From Geosiphon pyriformis (taxonomy: Eukaryota > Glomeromycota > Glomeromycetes > Archaeosporales > Geosiphonaceae), in NCBI GenBank assembly GCA_016748015.1, contig JAAOMT010000708.1:75440-139439 (forward strand): a stretch of 64,000 nucleotides of DNA, given 5' to 3'. Below the pieces are notes generated by a model. That model was not told where the DNA came from. It made no database searches and saw only the letters and a program-made list of their open reading frames with translations. How positions within the stretch are numbered: the stretch's first letter is position 1; each line of letters begins with the position of its first letter. This document shows, piece after piece, positions 24,964-38,044 of the stretch. The position numbers were made by a program, and so were the translations under genes.

Positions 24964-26832
24964 ATGAGTGGCCCTAGTGTTAAGATAAGGTCAGCCAGAG
25001 TTTCGACCACTGGTTCGGTTGATGATAATTCAAGTCATAAAATCAAGAAACCTTCTGGTGGTGCTAAGCTCTTAGGTAGTGGTGCAACTTTCAAAAGTGG
25101 TGGATCTGGTCGTGTGGTTGGACAGTTTAATAGCATGGATACTAATGGAGAAGCTTCTGAAGGTGAAGAAGTACCTGATTCCAAAATGAATATGCCTTAA
25201 GCCAAGCATTTCAATAATAGTGCAACTGTTGGATCCCCTCTCGGCTCTATTTATTATAACATAGAGAAAGAAGAGGAAGTTTCCCTTCCCCCCCATATGT
25301 CTTTTTCATTGGATAAGGTGTGGGTGGATCCCAAAATCATTAAAACTCAAGTGGAAGTGGCCATGAAAAAATCATTCACTTTGGACATTAATCTTTCAGC
25401 TGTAGAAAAAAAATCGGCAACAGCCAAAACTCAGGTCATAAGAAAATTATTTTCAGGAATCAATGGTTTTGGGGGGGCCATTACCCCCTCAAAATTTGAA
25501 GGGATCATTCGATCAATGTTTACTTCATCTGAGAGCATGGAAAAGGCCGAGTCATTGGCCAGAGCAAATAACATCATAGTAAACAACAATCTTAAGAGAC
25601 AAGGAGTTTGCTCAGATCGAGCCATAGTCATCAAGGAAATTTCCATGAATATGCCAAAAGGAAATGATTGTCGCCACAGTATCCGAGTTTGGTCAAGTAG
25701 TGTCAATCCGATTGCAACTCATTGGGCTGTGGCAGAAGACTGTGGTGGAGTTTGCCAAATCAAGTCAGACAGATTAGTTGGCTGTTAAGTGGTTATTCTT
25801 AATCAGAAAAAATTCGGTGCGTGTGGCCAAAGCTGTGGGAGATCGTGAGACATGAGCATTTAGGGATTGGTATAAAGCACTTTTGTTTACTTTGCTGGTG
25901 GGAACAATGGCTCATAATCTTGGTGATTTTCTGGTAGGTGCTGGTGGGAAGACTTGTATCATAAATCGATTGTTGGACACTGGTAATAGAGTTTGTTGTG
26001 CTGTTGTTTGTTTTAAAAATAACAAAACATTGGAGTCTGTATTTTGTATGGAGCTTATTTTTGGTAGGGTGAAACTTTCTTGGGCTAGATTAGACCTAGT
26101 TCGGTGTGATAGGTGTGAGAAGTTTGGTCATTTGGTTTTGGAGTGTGATGATGAGATTACTTTCATTCCCAAGCCTCCGAAACTATTTATGAAATGGGTC
26201 ACTTTGGATGAGAATCACCTCCAACTAGCCAAGTTGTACACAAAAAAGAGTGTTCCTATCTCTCACCCAGCTGTCTTTGGCGGTAAATCGTGGGCTCAGG
26301 TTATTTTTTCTGCGTCTGTGTCTTCTGGTTTTTCTATTGGCTTGGGTTTGAGTCTCTCTTCCTCTAATGGTTCAGGCTCTGGTAGTTCATCTCCTCCTAC
26401 TCTCGCTCTTGACTCTGCTTTGGATGAGCAGTTGTTGTCTTTGAAATAATCTTTGGGGCTTCTGTTGAATCAAGTGTCATGCATAATAAAATGATTGGAT
26501 GGTGCCAAGTTGGTGCCTTTGGTGCCTGTTTTGGATGAAATCCTTACTGTGTCTAATTTTCAATCTTTTGCTTCGGTTCCGTCTGTGGTTGCATTTTCGA
26601 ATTCCCCTTCTGATATGGTCTTGGATGACCCTGATGGTCTTTCTGATACTCCCCTTCTCACTGCTACTGACAGTCTGATTCTTGGCTTGAGCAGCTCTAA
26701 AGTCCTAACTTCCAAGTTGGGTGGTCTCGAATCTAAATTTGTAGCTCTGGAGGTGTCAGTAAATTCCATTTTGGTGAGATTAGATCAATTGTTTGCTGGC
26801 TCAGTGTTATCATTGTTCCTTAATCCTCAATG
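24964..26832 (+). pseudogene. LINE copy 3 ORF1 (RRM-like region plus CCHC knuckle)
   Basis: A likely start is the ATG at 24964 (MSGPSVKIRSARVSTTG). The N-terminus is basic and Gly/Ser rich. The GINGFGGAITPSKFEG block (near 25460) and an RRM-like stretch with IVIKEI (near 25630) follow, then GGKTCIINR and the intact CX2CX4HX4C knuckle CDRCEKFGHLVLEC (about 26105-26146), a FGGKSWAQV block and helical tails. Stops or shifts occur near 25198, 25690-25860 and 26447. It is the RNA-binding partner of ORF2 in the active family. Confidence 0.75.
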
Positions 26833-26835
26833 ATT

Positions 26836-29800
26836 AGTTTTGTGTAGAAAATAGCTACATGCAATATTAGAGGAATGAACAATCCTGCCAAGCAGGCTGA
26901 CATTATTTGTTAGCATATGAGCATAAACAATATGGTTTTAATAATTACAGAAACGAAGTTAAAGGGTAAAGTTTGTCTGTGGATTGCTGATAAGTTTGCT
27001 GGTGTTTGAGTTTTTATTTCTGGTTTGGATTCGGGTCATCTTGGTTCAGATGTGGCTATTGTTATGAACACTGCTCTGGTCAGACATGTGTGTGAAGTCT
27101 CCGAAGTCTCTGGCTGTCTTCTTTCTGTCAGGTTACTTTTTAAAAATAAACTCTTGGTTTCTATTTTGGGTCTGTATGCTAATGCATCAGCTTCGGTGTG
27201 TTTCTCTTAGGCCAATGACGTGAATGCTTTGATCGCTAGGGCTGTAAATGAATTCTCTTTTGTAGTCTTGGATGGTGACTTCAATGAAGATGGTTCGCAT
27301 AGAAGTGCCAGTTTCAAAAAGTGTGGTAGCTTAGATTTGGTCAATTCTCTTGTCGGTAGTCAGTTTTTAAAGGTTCTAACATGGAGTAATTCCTGAGGTG
27401 TGACAAGGACAATTGATTATTTTTTTGTGTCTCCCAGCTTGATCAATGCTATTGTGGGTCATGATGTTTTGAATGTGGTTGATTTCTTTGATACTAACCA
27501 CCAAGCCGTCTCAGCGTCAATTAGTTTGGGTGGTCTTTTGGATACACATTTGTGTTCTGTCTACAAGCAGGCCAATAGGGATCATTGGAAATACAATTTC
27601 AAGGATGCTGATGTTGTCTTATGATTGAAATTCAAGGATGTCACAGCGGTAAATGCTGTCATGTTCTTTGATGAATTCATGGCTGCCAGACAACTGTTGG
27701 ATTTGGATGCGATGTGGAATGCTGTTTGCAAGACAATGTGCTTTTCGGCAGATGAAGTTTTCAAAAAGAATTGGTTTAAGGATTATGATGGCATTTTCAC
27801 TAAGAGTTTGTCCAAGTTCCACAAGTTAGAACTTTTAGTGTTCAAATTGGTCAAGGCATCCTGTTCTGTTAATTGTGATGAGTTCATATTGCTGCTCAAT
27901 ACTTGGATTTCGCTTGATTCTTCTAATGCTGCTATAGTGAGATCTCTTTTTCTTTCAGGGTCCCCTTTTGACATCATTCATTCAGCTCTGTTTAAAGCCA
28001 GGAAATCTTATCATGCTTCGAAGTTATCAGAATCAAAATGTGCTGAAGACTCACAAATCAGATCTGCCATTGATAAGAGGATAAAAAGCTTTGAATCCTA
28101 CAAGGGTCATACTATTAGAAGTGTTTTGGAAAGGCCCTTTTGTAGGGTGGTTTTGGATTATTTGGTCATTGGTGATGAGCTATATTTGGAATCTGATCCT
28201 GTTAAAACTAAGATGGATGAGATTATGAAGAGGTAGACTTGTACACGTGAAGTGGTTCTTGATATTCCAGGAGATTGGTCTTGCCAATATCAGTCTTTGA
28301 AATACATTTTTGATGGTGCTTTTTCAGATGTTATGAGCTGTGTCAGCTTTGTTGAAATGTTTGACGTGGTCTCTAGTTTACTTAACAGGAAGGCTGCTGG
28401 TCTTTCGGGCATTTCCAATGAACTTTGGAAGCATTGTGACAAATCTGTTCTTAATATGCTTTTGGTGCTTATTAATTCTTGTCTCTGTGATAAATCAGTG
28501 CCCAGTGCTTAGAAGGATGTCTGAGTATCAATGATTCCCAAACCTTATGAATGGGAGGGCGTGCTCATGAACACTCGTCCTATTGCTCTGATTGAAACAG
28601 CTCGGAAAATCCTTTCCAAGATTCTCTCTGATAGAATTTCTTTGACATATAACAAGTTTGACATTCTTCATGAGGACAATTTTTTGGTTCTCAAAGGCAC
28701 TATGACTCAGTCTCCCATTTTTGCAATTGGTTCGGTGATTGAGGATGCTCTTGAAAAAAACCGGGAGCTCTGGCTGGTTTTGCAGGACATGAGAAAAGCA
28801 TATGACTCGGTTGATTGGGAACACCTTAAGAAAAATTTGGTTAGAATAAAAATGTGCAGCAAATTTATTAGGTTTTTTGGGGATATTCATGGTGGTCATA
28901 CCAACTGAGTCATGACTGATTTTGGATTGACAAAGGGTTATCATGTACACAATGGCTTAGACCAAAGGGAGGTGTTTTCACCACTTCTTTGACATATTTT
29001 TTATGATTCTCTCTTGTGCAAAGTTAAGAGGTAGGAGAGTATGTATAGTTATAGATTAATTTCTCGTTTTGTTACTAAAACAGGCAGTATAAAGTCTCAG
29101 ACTAGATTGTCATCCTTTTTCACTGCTGGCGCTTTTGTGAATGATATGATCTGGGTGGGTAGCAGTCAGGCTGCTACTCAGCACATTCTTAATATTGCTA
29201 GTGAATTTTTCCACATCAATGATATTTCTATTAATAATGATAAGACTATAGCCATTCCGATTAATTGCCGTACCAGAGCTCCTTCTCTTTTCATCAGTGA
29301 GTTCCCCATTTCTATAGCTAAATCAAGTGAATTGCATCATTACCTGGGTATCTTTTTGTCATTTGAGGGACTGTCGAAGCCCAGTCTGGCAAAAGCGCAT
29401 TCAGATGTTTGTTTTTTTACCAACTTGGTTCTGAGGAAGGCTGTGTCAGACAAACAATTTCTATATTTGGTATCAGCTGTTCTTCACCCTATTATCGGTT
29501 ATAGGACTCAATTTAGTTTTGTTTCTGTCAGTGTGTGTAACAAGTTGAATTCTTTGGTTTGTAAAGGCTTGAAGTCCAAGTCTGGATTGCCCTTTAATTT
29601 TTCTAACAACACGATCCACCATCCTTCTTTCTATGGTTTGAAATCTTTTGCCCAAATTCAATCAGAGAGTAAAGTCACTTCCCTTATTAGTTTTGCAAAC
29701 TCAACTAGAATCCTGGGTTACCTATTCTCCCACAGGTCTCACAATTTACAAGTTTTGTGCTGGCATCCAGTGCATTCTTTGAGTGTTCTTGTTCGTGTTT

Positions 29801-31518
29801 GAGTCAGTTCTTTGAATAATTTCTTGGCAGGTGTTGTTCATATTTTCCTCAATGGCAATTTATCTTTGAGTGGTTTTTTTGATAGTTTATTTTGGCTTCG
29901 TGGTGGAGTACCCATGTCTGACATTCTCGGCGAGTCTAGATTTGTCAAGTTTCTTCTTTCACTCTGGTGATATGGCATTGTCTTTGTTAATCAACTCCGC
30001 GATTGTCATGGTGCAGTGTTTGACTGGTACAAATTCAAGTGGTGGAAAAGATTGGACCCCCATGGCCTGACTTTTGAGTGGTTTGTGCTTTCTATCAAGT
30101 TCCTTCTTGATACATTGTCTTCTCATGCCCTCTCTCCCACTTTGGTTGATGTGGGTCTTCAGAGTGTTCTTGTATCTCCTGGCTTTATGTTGGTTCGTAA
30201 TCAGCTCTCCCGAATTTCTCATGATGACATTTCTGTTTATATGGATGGATCTCTAACAAACCTTGGTACCAGAAATTGCACAGCTGGGACTGGGGTTTTT
30301 TTTAGTAACATTGATCTGGGTTTGGACATTGGTGTGTTGGGTTTGTTATCTTCTACTTTGGCAGAAATGCAAGCTATTGCACTAGCACTGGAGTGTGTCC
30401 CCTCTTCTAGTTCTGTTCGTCTGTTTTCTGATAGTCAAGCTGCTTTGAATGCCTGTAAGTCTGAATTAGGTCTGGTGTGTCTGGATTTTCGCAATCTTTG
30501 TTGGGTAGAACGCCAGCTTATTGTGAACACTATTCGTGACAGGAATTTGATGGTGGAATGGCACAAGGTGAAGGTTCACTTCGGTGTGATTGGAAATGAA
30601 TGAGCTGATGCTATTGTCAGAGCTTCTTCTCACTCTGGCTGGTTCCTTCCTTCACATTTGAATGCATGCTTCTTGTTAGCAAACAGTTGTGCCGTTTTTG
30701 GCAATTCTAAACATTTTGTTTGCGATATTTTTTGTTTCATTTGTCGTGCACACTGAGAAATTGGCTCTGGTTCTAAATTTTTGTTTACCAGCTTGCTTGT
30801 GGACATTGATTGGCTCTACTCCTCATTGGTATGGCATCCTGATTCACATATGGCTGCTGGCCACACTAGCAAGCCCACAGCAGATGCACACACTTTTTTC
30901 ATGAAGGCATTGCACCACCAGCTGCCTGTTGTGGTTAGAAAACACCTGTATGACAGATAGTACCCTAGTGTTTTGTGCTTATATTGTGACAAGATGGAAA
31001 CATCGGATCATGTTTTTTCTTGCGAAATTGATAAGTCTGTGCATCTCCAGATACTGAATACACGTTTTAAATCTTGGGTGAAGCTTTTTGGCCTATTTCT
31101 CTTTTCTTCCTGCGTGCTGCAATTGTTGTCTTCTTGTGCCTCTAATGTTTCTGTGTCTATGGCTCTCTTTAAAGAGTTTGTTTTTAGTGATTGGTCTCGA
31201 GAGGCTGTTAATGTTTTTAAGACCCCAAAAGTTGCTAATTTGAATATTGTTGAGTTTGTGCGCTCCCTTGGTCTCGCTTTTAAGAGTGATATTTGGTTGG
31301 TTCGGGCAAAATATTGTGCATTTATGGAAAGAAATAATCTTATTCCACTTGATGGCTCATTTCCTATCTCAGTCCTTGGTTTGGCTTCTAGGATCTCAGC
31401 TGGTGTGGTTAGGCTACTTGGTGTGGTTGAGGCTTGTGGTGTTCGTTTTGGCTTTCATAAACATTGTTCTTTCTTTTTTGGTATTGGTAACTCTGTTTCG
31501 GTTCATATAGCTGCATAG
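26836..31518 (+). pseudogene. LINE copy 3 ORF2 (AP endonuclease, RT, RNase H, zinc knuckle)
   Basis: Endonuclease (about 26850-27520) has ITETKLKGK, DGDFNEDG and FDTNHQAV (Asp of DTDH changed to Asn). RT (about 28330-29300) has RELWLVLQDMRKAYDSVDW, and the catalytic box reads FVND near 29134-29145, one Asp lost by GAT to AAT. RNase H (about 30230-30620) keeps YMDG, LAEMQA and FSDSQAAL, but a TGA precedes ADA at 30601. The C-terminal knuckle CLYCDKMETSDHVFSC lies near 30973-31020. About ten stops remain, mostly at former Trp or Arg codons. The last frame ends at 31518. Confidence 0.85.
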
Positions 31519-31673
31519 TGTTGTCCTAATTGGCCTAAGTGGCTGGTCACATGTAGAAAGAGCATGATTTACACTTAGTTTATGTCATTTTTTTGATGTA
31601 TAGCTCTAGGTAGTGTTTGGACCTCACTCATAAAACGTTAATAAAAAAAAATATATATATAATAATAATAATA

Positions 31674-34076
31674 GTCTCTTAATTCCAAATTTTTGACTTA
31701 ATTTTGTTAATATTTTGTTTACAAAGTGAGTTTTTTGGTTTGATAACAATTTTTTTAAACATCTATGTTGACAAATCAAATTTTAGTATATAAATTCAAC
31801 AATAGATTCTGTATCTGCTCTTTAAATTGCTTAGCTTTTGGCTATTTTGTAAAATAGTTTATAACTACTACTATATATTGAATTTTTTTACTGATTATTG
31901 TTAATAATTTAACTAAGTTAATTCCAATTTGATCAAATAGTTGTTTTATTTTAATTGGTCTTAGTGGTTTACTGAATCTTGTTTCTTTTTTTCTCTAATA
32001 AGTATTACAACTTTGAATATATTAAATAATATTTAGATATATTAATAGCCAGTAATATTTTTTTCTGGTTTTTTTCATAATTGCTTCTTTATAAAAATAT
32101 TTTGTAGTTAAATCTAAGTATATGTTGAACAGTATTGTTTTTTTTTTAGTTCTGTAATTATTCTAAGTAACTGGTCTTGATTTTTTCTGTTTTTTTAATA
32201 TAGTATATTTTGGTAAATGATAAAATATTTTGATTGTTGTTTTATGTTCTTTTGTTTTTTTTGAGATAATTTCTTCTTAAACTGTTAAGTATTAATGTAA
32301 TGTTGGAGTTATTGGTATTTTTGTGTTCATTTTTTGTTATATTTTTGGGTTGAAATGTTTTTAAATTTGTTTTATTTGTAACAATTTATTAATATTTCTA
32401 TTTTTTTTTTTTTTTTATAATGTACTGTATAATTAAATAATGAGAGTTCTATTTTTTATCTAACATGACAATTTTCTCCAAATTTTTGCTTTCAGATTAA
32501 TGTCAATCTTTTATAATTAGTATATACCTCAAACTTTTGACTTAAATATTTTTTTTATTTTATAACAGCCTAATAATAGTTAAGTATTTCAATACTAATA
32601 TGTTATAGTTCTTTTTGGTTAATATATACTACTAAATGTTCTCATCTATTTGCTTCTTTTTGTAATAGTGCAGCTTTTAATGCTTGGTCTAATGCATTAA
32701 TAGTAATAATAAATAGTTTGTTATAATTTAAATAAATCAATACTAGAGCTTGAATAAGTTTTTTTTGCAATATGTTGAAAGTTTTTTGTTGGTTTCTAGT
32801 TTATTTGTATTTAATATTCTTAACTTGGAGCTGGTAGAATGGTTGAACCAATTTGGAAAAATTTTAAATAAAACACAATAGTATTTAGCAAATCCCAAAA
32901 ATGCTTTTAGTTCTGTTAAGTTTGTTTATACTGAAAAATTCTTAACTATTTCGATTTTGTTTGTATCTGTTTTAATGTCATTTTTGCTTATAACATGTTC
33001 TAAAAACTTGAATTTAATTTTTCCAAAAAAATATTTAGTTGTATTCAGCTTCAATCCAGCTTTTTTTAATTTTTTAAACACTTATTAAAGATAGTAAAAA
33101 TAATTATCAAATGTTTTAAAGAACACATTGGTGTTATTTAAGTAGACTATTATTGATTTTCATAATAATTCAGTATACACAATTTTTATTAGCCATTAGT
33201 TAAGCCAAAAGACATAACATCAAATTCAAAGTTCTTTTATTTAATAGTAAATACTATCTTTTTCTTATTAGCTAAATTTATAACTACTTGTTAATAATCA
33301 CTATCTAAATCTAATGTGGAGAACTATTTCTTTCTTTTAAAAACATTAAATAATTCTTAAATCTATAGAGTTGAATAGTTGTTTCTATGAGTAATACTGT
33401 TGAGTTTTCTATAATCCACACAAAAACAGATCTTTTTATTCTTTTTTCAGACAAGTAATACTAGTGATAATTATGAACTTATTGATAGTTAAATTAATTT
33501 ATTGTCTAATATTTAGTTGATTTCTTGACAAATAATTTTATGGTATTCAATATGTTTTTTGTTTTATTGATATTGTATTTTCAGTTTTAATCTGGTATTG
33601 AATAATATCAGTTTTGTCAAATTTGTTTTCATTTGCAAAGATGTTAGTAAAATTGTTAAGTAGTATTTTGAGTTACATATATTAGAGTGAATCTAAGTTT
33701 TTCAAGTTTATTTGCTTTAACTAGTTTGGTTATAACAAATAATATTTTTCTTGTCCATATATTGTTTGTGATATAATATCCACATATCTATACAGTTGTA
33801 AAAAGTTTAGAATAATAATTAGTGGTTGGTTTTTAACTTTAGTGCTTAAATATTTAATAGTGGTTCTAATTAATATTTCTATGGGGTTTTCAATTGTATT
33901 ATATATTGAAATTTTAAGGTGTTTGTAGTTTTTGGTTGGTATGTATAGATTGGTAATGTCAATCTCTCTAAAATTACAAATAGTGACTTTTACTTCAAAA
34001 ATCTGTGGTTGATTTTTTATTTTTTTCTCTATAACTAATATATACTAATTATACTAATTATATAATGAAATAGAAA
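31674..34076 (-). pseudogene. Element B reverse transcriptase, RNase H region and first part of integrase
   Basis: The minus reading shows CFCVDYRKLNS at about 33440-33400, a hallmark of Ty3-group reverse transcriptase, then the catalytic region VYLNNTNVF at about 33147-33130, where both Asp codons of the family's YLDD box are Asn by G to A. Downstream, GLKLNTTKYFFG-like and TELKAFLGFAKYY-like segments extend to about 32880. Integrase core text FIYxNLICQHRC and NQKTHFVNKILTKLSQKFGIK (about 31790-31680) follows; the Asp of the usual DRGTHF or DQGTHF motif is Asn. LINE copy 3 interrupts at 31673. Stops are frequent. Confidence 0.75.
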
Positions 34077-34530
34077 TTAATTAATGAGTAAAGATAATTT
34101 TTTTTTATTAATTGTTTTTTCCTCTATTATATTAACTGGTATTTCTATTCTATTTGTAAATCTGAATTTATTTTTCCTTTTTGCTGTAAATTTTAACTTT
34201 TTTTTTGTTTTTATTAATACTAATTGAACTATTTTTACTAAAGATAAGAATATTGCCTGTGTTATTTTTTTATTTGATTTAATTGTATATGATTTTTCTG
34301 ATTTGTTTTGTAGTATTACAATAATATTTCTTACATATTCTGTATTAATTATTTTTTCTCTAATATTAATCTTTTTTTCTACTAAACTAAATCTAAACAC
34401 TAATTATACTATTATAGTTGTCAGAATTTACAGTACTATTTTTAAATCAATACTGGTACATGAATAAAGTTTTAATCTGATAACAGTTTTTCCTAAATAT
34501 TTGAAATCAAACTTTGCATTAATATTATGC
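34077..34530 (-). pseudogene. dUTPase-like domain in the element B polyprotein
   Basis: All five dUTPase motif regions can be traced in order on the minus strand. Motif 1 is AKFDFKY near 34520 (EFDLRY in element A). Motif 2 is RFSLVEKKINIR near 34390, equivalent to a Ser-Ser-Leu loop. Motif 3 is IINTEYVRNI near 34335, with the Tyr kept and the Asp replaced by Asn. Motif 4 is NKKITQAIFLSL near 34270. Motif 5 is the KFRFTNR stretch near 34170, where the usual Gly-rich loop has lost its glycines through G-to-A changes. dUTPases hydrolyse dUTP to dUMP and keep uracil out of DNA. The position is between the Cys-rich module and reverse transcriptase. The 34077-34400 segment is an uninterrupted frame of 107 codons, but the domain as it stands cannot be active. 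Confidence 0.7.
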
Positions 34531-36060
34531 ACTTATTCTAATATGATACTTTTATTATTATTATTAAACTATTTAAGTTTTTGCTTTATTAAAAAATCTA
34601 AAAGCACAATATATTGTTCAAAATTAGAATTGGGATTTAAATTGTCATTGATGTTATTGCTATTGTGAATGGTATTGAAACTATTGTTGTTATTATCATT
34701 GAAGTTTGAATTATGATTAAATTTTAATTTTAATTCTGAAGTGCACTTGCTAATTGGTTCTTTTTCTTCAGAAATTGAATAGATTAAATATGATGATAAA
34801 TTGTAAATAAGATTACAATTGTTACAATATTCGAAGTTACTGAAAATTAAGCAATGTTTACAGAATTTAGTATTTAATTGTTTTAAATACTGCTTTTGTT
34901 TTTCTCAAGTAAGTGCTAGATCTTGGTAGTGTTTATAAAATTGTTTTAGATTGCTTAGAATATTAACAAAGATGTTTGGATTTGGAATAAGAATAGTTTT
35001 AACAAATTCTGGTAGATTATTTTTAATAGTTAATATTTTGTTGAGTAAAGCACTTTTAACTTTGACACTTGTCATTCTTTAGATCTTATCTTCATTATGT
35101 AGATAACTGTTTAAATATGTAAGTATTTGATTCTATATAGTGTTAAAAGACATTTCTCTGCTTATCCAGTCACTTATAAGAATTGTGTATTAACATAAGG
35201 CATTACACATTTTTTTTCAACTAGAAATGTCATTTTATATTTCTTTGTTAAATAGTGTTTTTCTATAAACAAGACACAGTTCATTGTTTTACTTTTCTTG
35301 TTTTTTTAAATATCTAAAGCATTCTCTATAACACAGTTTGCAATAATAACAGATATGTGTTCAATATTCCTCTTCTGACAAAATTTAAACTTCTATATAT
35401 AAAGGCTTTTTTTATAGTCTTTGTATTTAAGTAGAATATAAAATAGTTTTTTCTTGGTTTTGCTGTGTATAAAACATGTTAACTATTATTTATTTCTTCT
35501 GTAAAGATAGTGATTTGAGATTCATTCTCTTTTTTTCTTTTTTTTTTGTTGTTTTAGAATAAAATTAGTGGTAACTTATTGTGATTATTGTTAAATCATA
35601 AAACTTAATAGGTTTTTCAGATAGATTTGTTTATTTTTTTTCCAAATTTTATTAGTAATTGTAATTAAGTTATTTTAAAGTAATTACAAGTAGCTAATAC
35701 CTAAGTATGCTAACTATTTTGATTAAGTTATAGCTTTTAAATATTTTAGTCAAGCATAATATTAGTTTTAAACAGCCAGTTATTATTAATGAAAGCTTGG
35801 TATTGTGTGGTTTTTATAACAAGAATTTTAATAAGTATAATAGTACCATTAACTTCAAAAAAAAAGTTATCAATTTTGTTAATAAAAGTTTTGATGGCTC
35901 TATTAACAATAATAATTCTAGTATTGGCAACATGATCAACTTAGCAATCTAATTGGTTCATAAGTTGTTGTGTAATAATGCTGTCTATTAAACTACTATT
36001 AAGAATTAGTTTGATAAAGTGGCCATCAACTTTGGCATTAGTATACATAATAGTGATTGG
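34531..36060 (-). pseudogene. Element B protease and Cys-rich module
   Basis: Protease: the active-site segment reads LILNSSLIDS near 36010-35980 (LDSG in the inferred ancestor, Asp to Asn), followed by ITQQLMNQLDC and, near 35860-35770, the VNGTIILIKI-like and QALINNNWLFKT-like blocks. Between protease and dUTPase lies a Cys-rich stretch (about 35420-34780): CYYCKLCYREC near 35340, a second CX2C-type pair, an ILISDWISREM segment near 35170, and later FCKHCLIFSNFEYCNNCNLIYN near 34870-34810. The Cys pairs suggest zinc ribbons. I do not know a named domain for it. Many stops interrupt it. Confidence 0.6.
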
Positions 36061-36229
36061 TTTGATGTTAAGAATAGCTCTATAGAATAACAGGATTTTT
36101 GATTGGTTTTTCAACTCAAATAAAAAAATAGCAGTTAATGATTTGTCTTCTGTAATAAATATTAGTAAGATGTTGTTGGTAAGTAGTATTGAATTAGTTT
36201 CTAGTAATTTTGGTGTTGTGATTTCTGGA

Positions 36230-37300
36230 ATTATTATGAAACTTAAATACTTCTGAAAATTTGGGATTTGGATATACCCATTTTTTGTATTCTGCTGGTA
36301 TAATTCTAATGACTGGTTTGATAAACTAAAGATTGATTGGTGTATTATTATTACTGATCTCTAATTCTGCTAAATATAAGTAATTTTTGGTTTTAAATTT
36401 CTGGTTAATATTAGCACAATAATTTGGAGTGACATTTGAATTTGTTAGGGTTAATAAATTATTTGTGGCTGTAAGATTTAATAAATTACTAGTATTAGAA
36501 CTTAATAAATTGTTTGATTGTTAGTTAAGTTAATTAAGTTATTAAATTGTTTTAGCTTAGAGTTTAATTAAGATAATCTATTCATAACTAGATTTACAAT
36601 TTGTTTGTAATTGGCTTTAAGTTTGGCCAATTCAAAATTTCTGGAATGTGTGACTGTATCTTAAAAAATATTTGGGTGCATTAAGCATATTTGTTGTAAC
36701 AAGCTGCTGTATAATTCATGAATAAATTGATTTAAAATCTGTGATGCTGTAAAGTAGTCAACATTAATTGCTTGAATTTGGTACAGATTTCTGTAAAAAC
36801 ATCTTAAATAAGTGTAAACTGCTTTAGTATTATCTTGTTTAATAATAGTAAAGCTAGTTAATAAGCAATTTATGCTATTATTATTACTAAAATACTGTAA
36901 AAATATGGTTTTAAACATGTTAAAATCTTGAGATTTGTTGATAAAATTTTAATACCATAAGTCAGCTGTGTTTTGTAAAAAGTAAAAAATGGTTTGAAGA
37001 GCTTTGGTGTCATTTTATTTATTGGCTGTGATGATTTTGACCACATTGTTTAACTATGTTTGGATATTTTTCTTTTTGCTGATAAATTTCTCAAGTTTTG
37101 TAATTGGTATATAGATTATTAATACAAATAGTAATTGTTGTTGTGATTATTGTTAGACAATAATTGGTGCTATTGGTAGTTAATTAATCAGAATAACAGA
37201 AAGTAAGTTTTCTGAAAGAATAAAAGCTGGGTTTAAATTGTTCAAGTTTGGCTAAATTTGAACAATTGGAGTTATAATTTCCAGATTAATTGAAATCAGA
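36230..37300 (-). pseudogene. Element B gag remnant
   Basis: The clearest part is the open frame 36661-36918: MFKTIFLQYFSNNNSIN, then YLRCFYRNLYQIQAINVDY and TASQILNQFIHELYSSLLQQ. These match the gag blocks of element A (13150-13010). Downstream text down to about 36250 (NYCANINQKFKTKN and similar) also matches element A near 12400. The CCHC knuckle present in A is not visible here; the region between appears deleted. Upstream of 36918 the frame is broken by stops. Confidence 0.65.
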
Positions 37301-38044
37301 TTTTGATTATTATTTTCTTAATTACTGTCTTTTTTTTCTTTTAATTCAGTATTTTTCTAATAACTGGTAAATTCGAAATTTGGTTGAAGTGGTAATGATT
37401 AAAGTCTTAATGATATTGTTAGTTATAATTTAAATTTTTTAAAGAAATTGCCATAGGTTCTTAATAATTTGACTTTCTCTTAATTATTTTGAAATAATAT
37501 TCTGGATAATAATGTTTTTGCAATTGATGATAATGCAAATTTGGATTGTATGTAAATAGTACTTTTTAGTATATAATAGTATGATAAGTAAATGAATAAA
37601 ACAATTCTTGGTTTTTTTTAAGTAGGTGTTTGTATTTTTTTGGTGTTCCTGTTAAAGTTTGTAATTTTTTTTTGTCTGTAAAGATAATAAAAAATCTCTA
37701 TTAGGTGTAATTTTCAATTTATCTTTGTGATTAGTGGGGTAAACAAATAATTTTGTGAAAACATAGTGCTTTGAAATAATTTACTATAGAAATTTTTGAG
37801 TGTAACTTTTGAATCTTCTTGGTTTTTTAAGTAAGATTTAATTTTTTCATTAACATAGAAGTTGAAAGCTAATTTTGTTGACCAATAGTTACTTGTCAGT
37901 TCAAGATAAGTTTGGTAGTATTAAAATAAGAATTTTGCAAATCTTAAATGATTTTTTCTTATGATTTTTTGGTCTGTCACTTTTTTGAATAGTTAATATT
38001 GATGCTGGTTTTCTGTTAGATTATATTTTACAAGGAGTACCAAA

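Larger units (their letters stand above)
24824..31672 (+). mobile_element. LINE copy 3, nearly full length, inserted in the integrase gene of element B
   Basis: A full-length-looking LINE beginning AAAAAAACTTCTCTC (compare the start of copy 2 at 14632) and ending in an A-rich then TAATAATAAT tail near 31640-31672. The flanks ATAATATAGT (24814-24823) and ATAATAATAGT (ending 31674) look like a target-site duplication of about 10 bases. On both sides the minus-strand integrase reading of element B continues. The copy is CpG-rich compared with others and has few stops, so it is young, as its top position in the nest requires. Confidence 0.9.
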
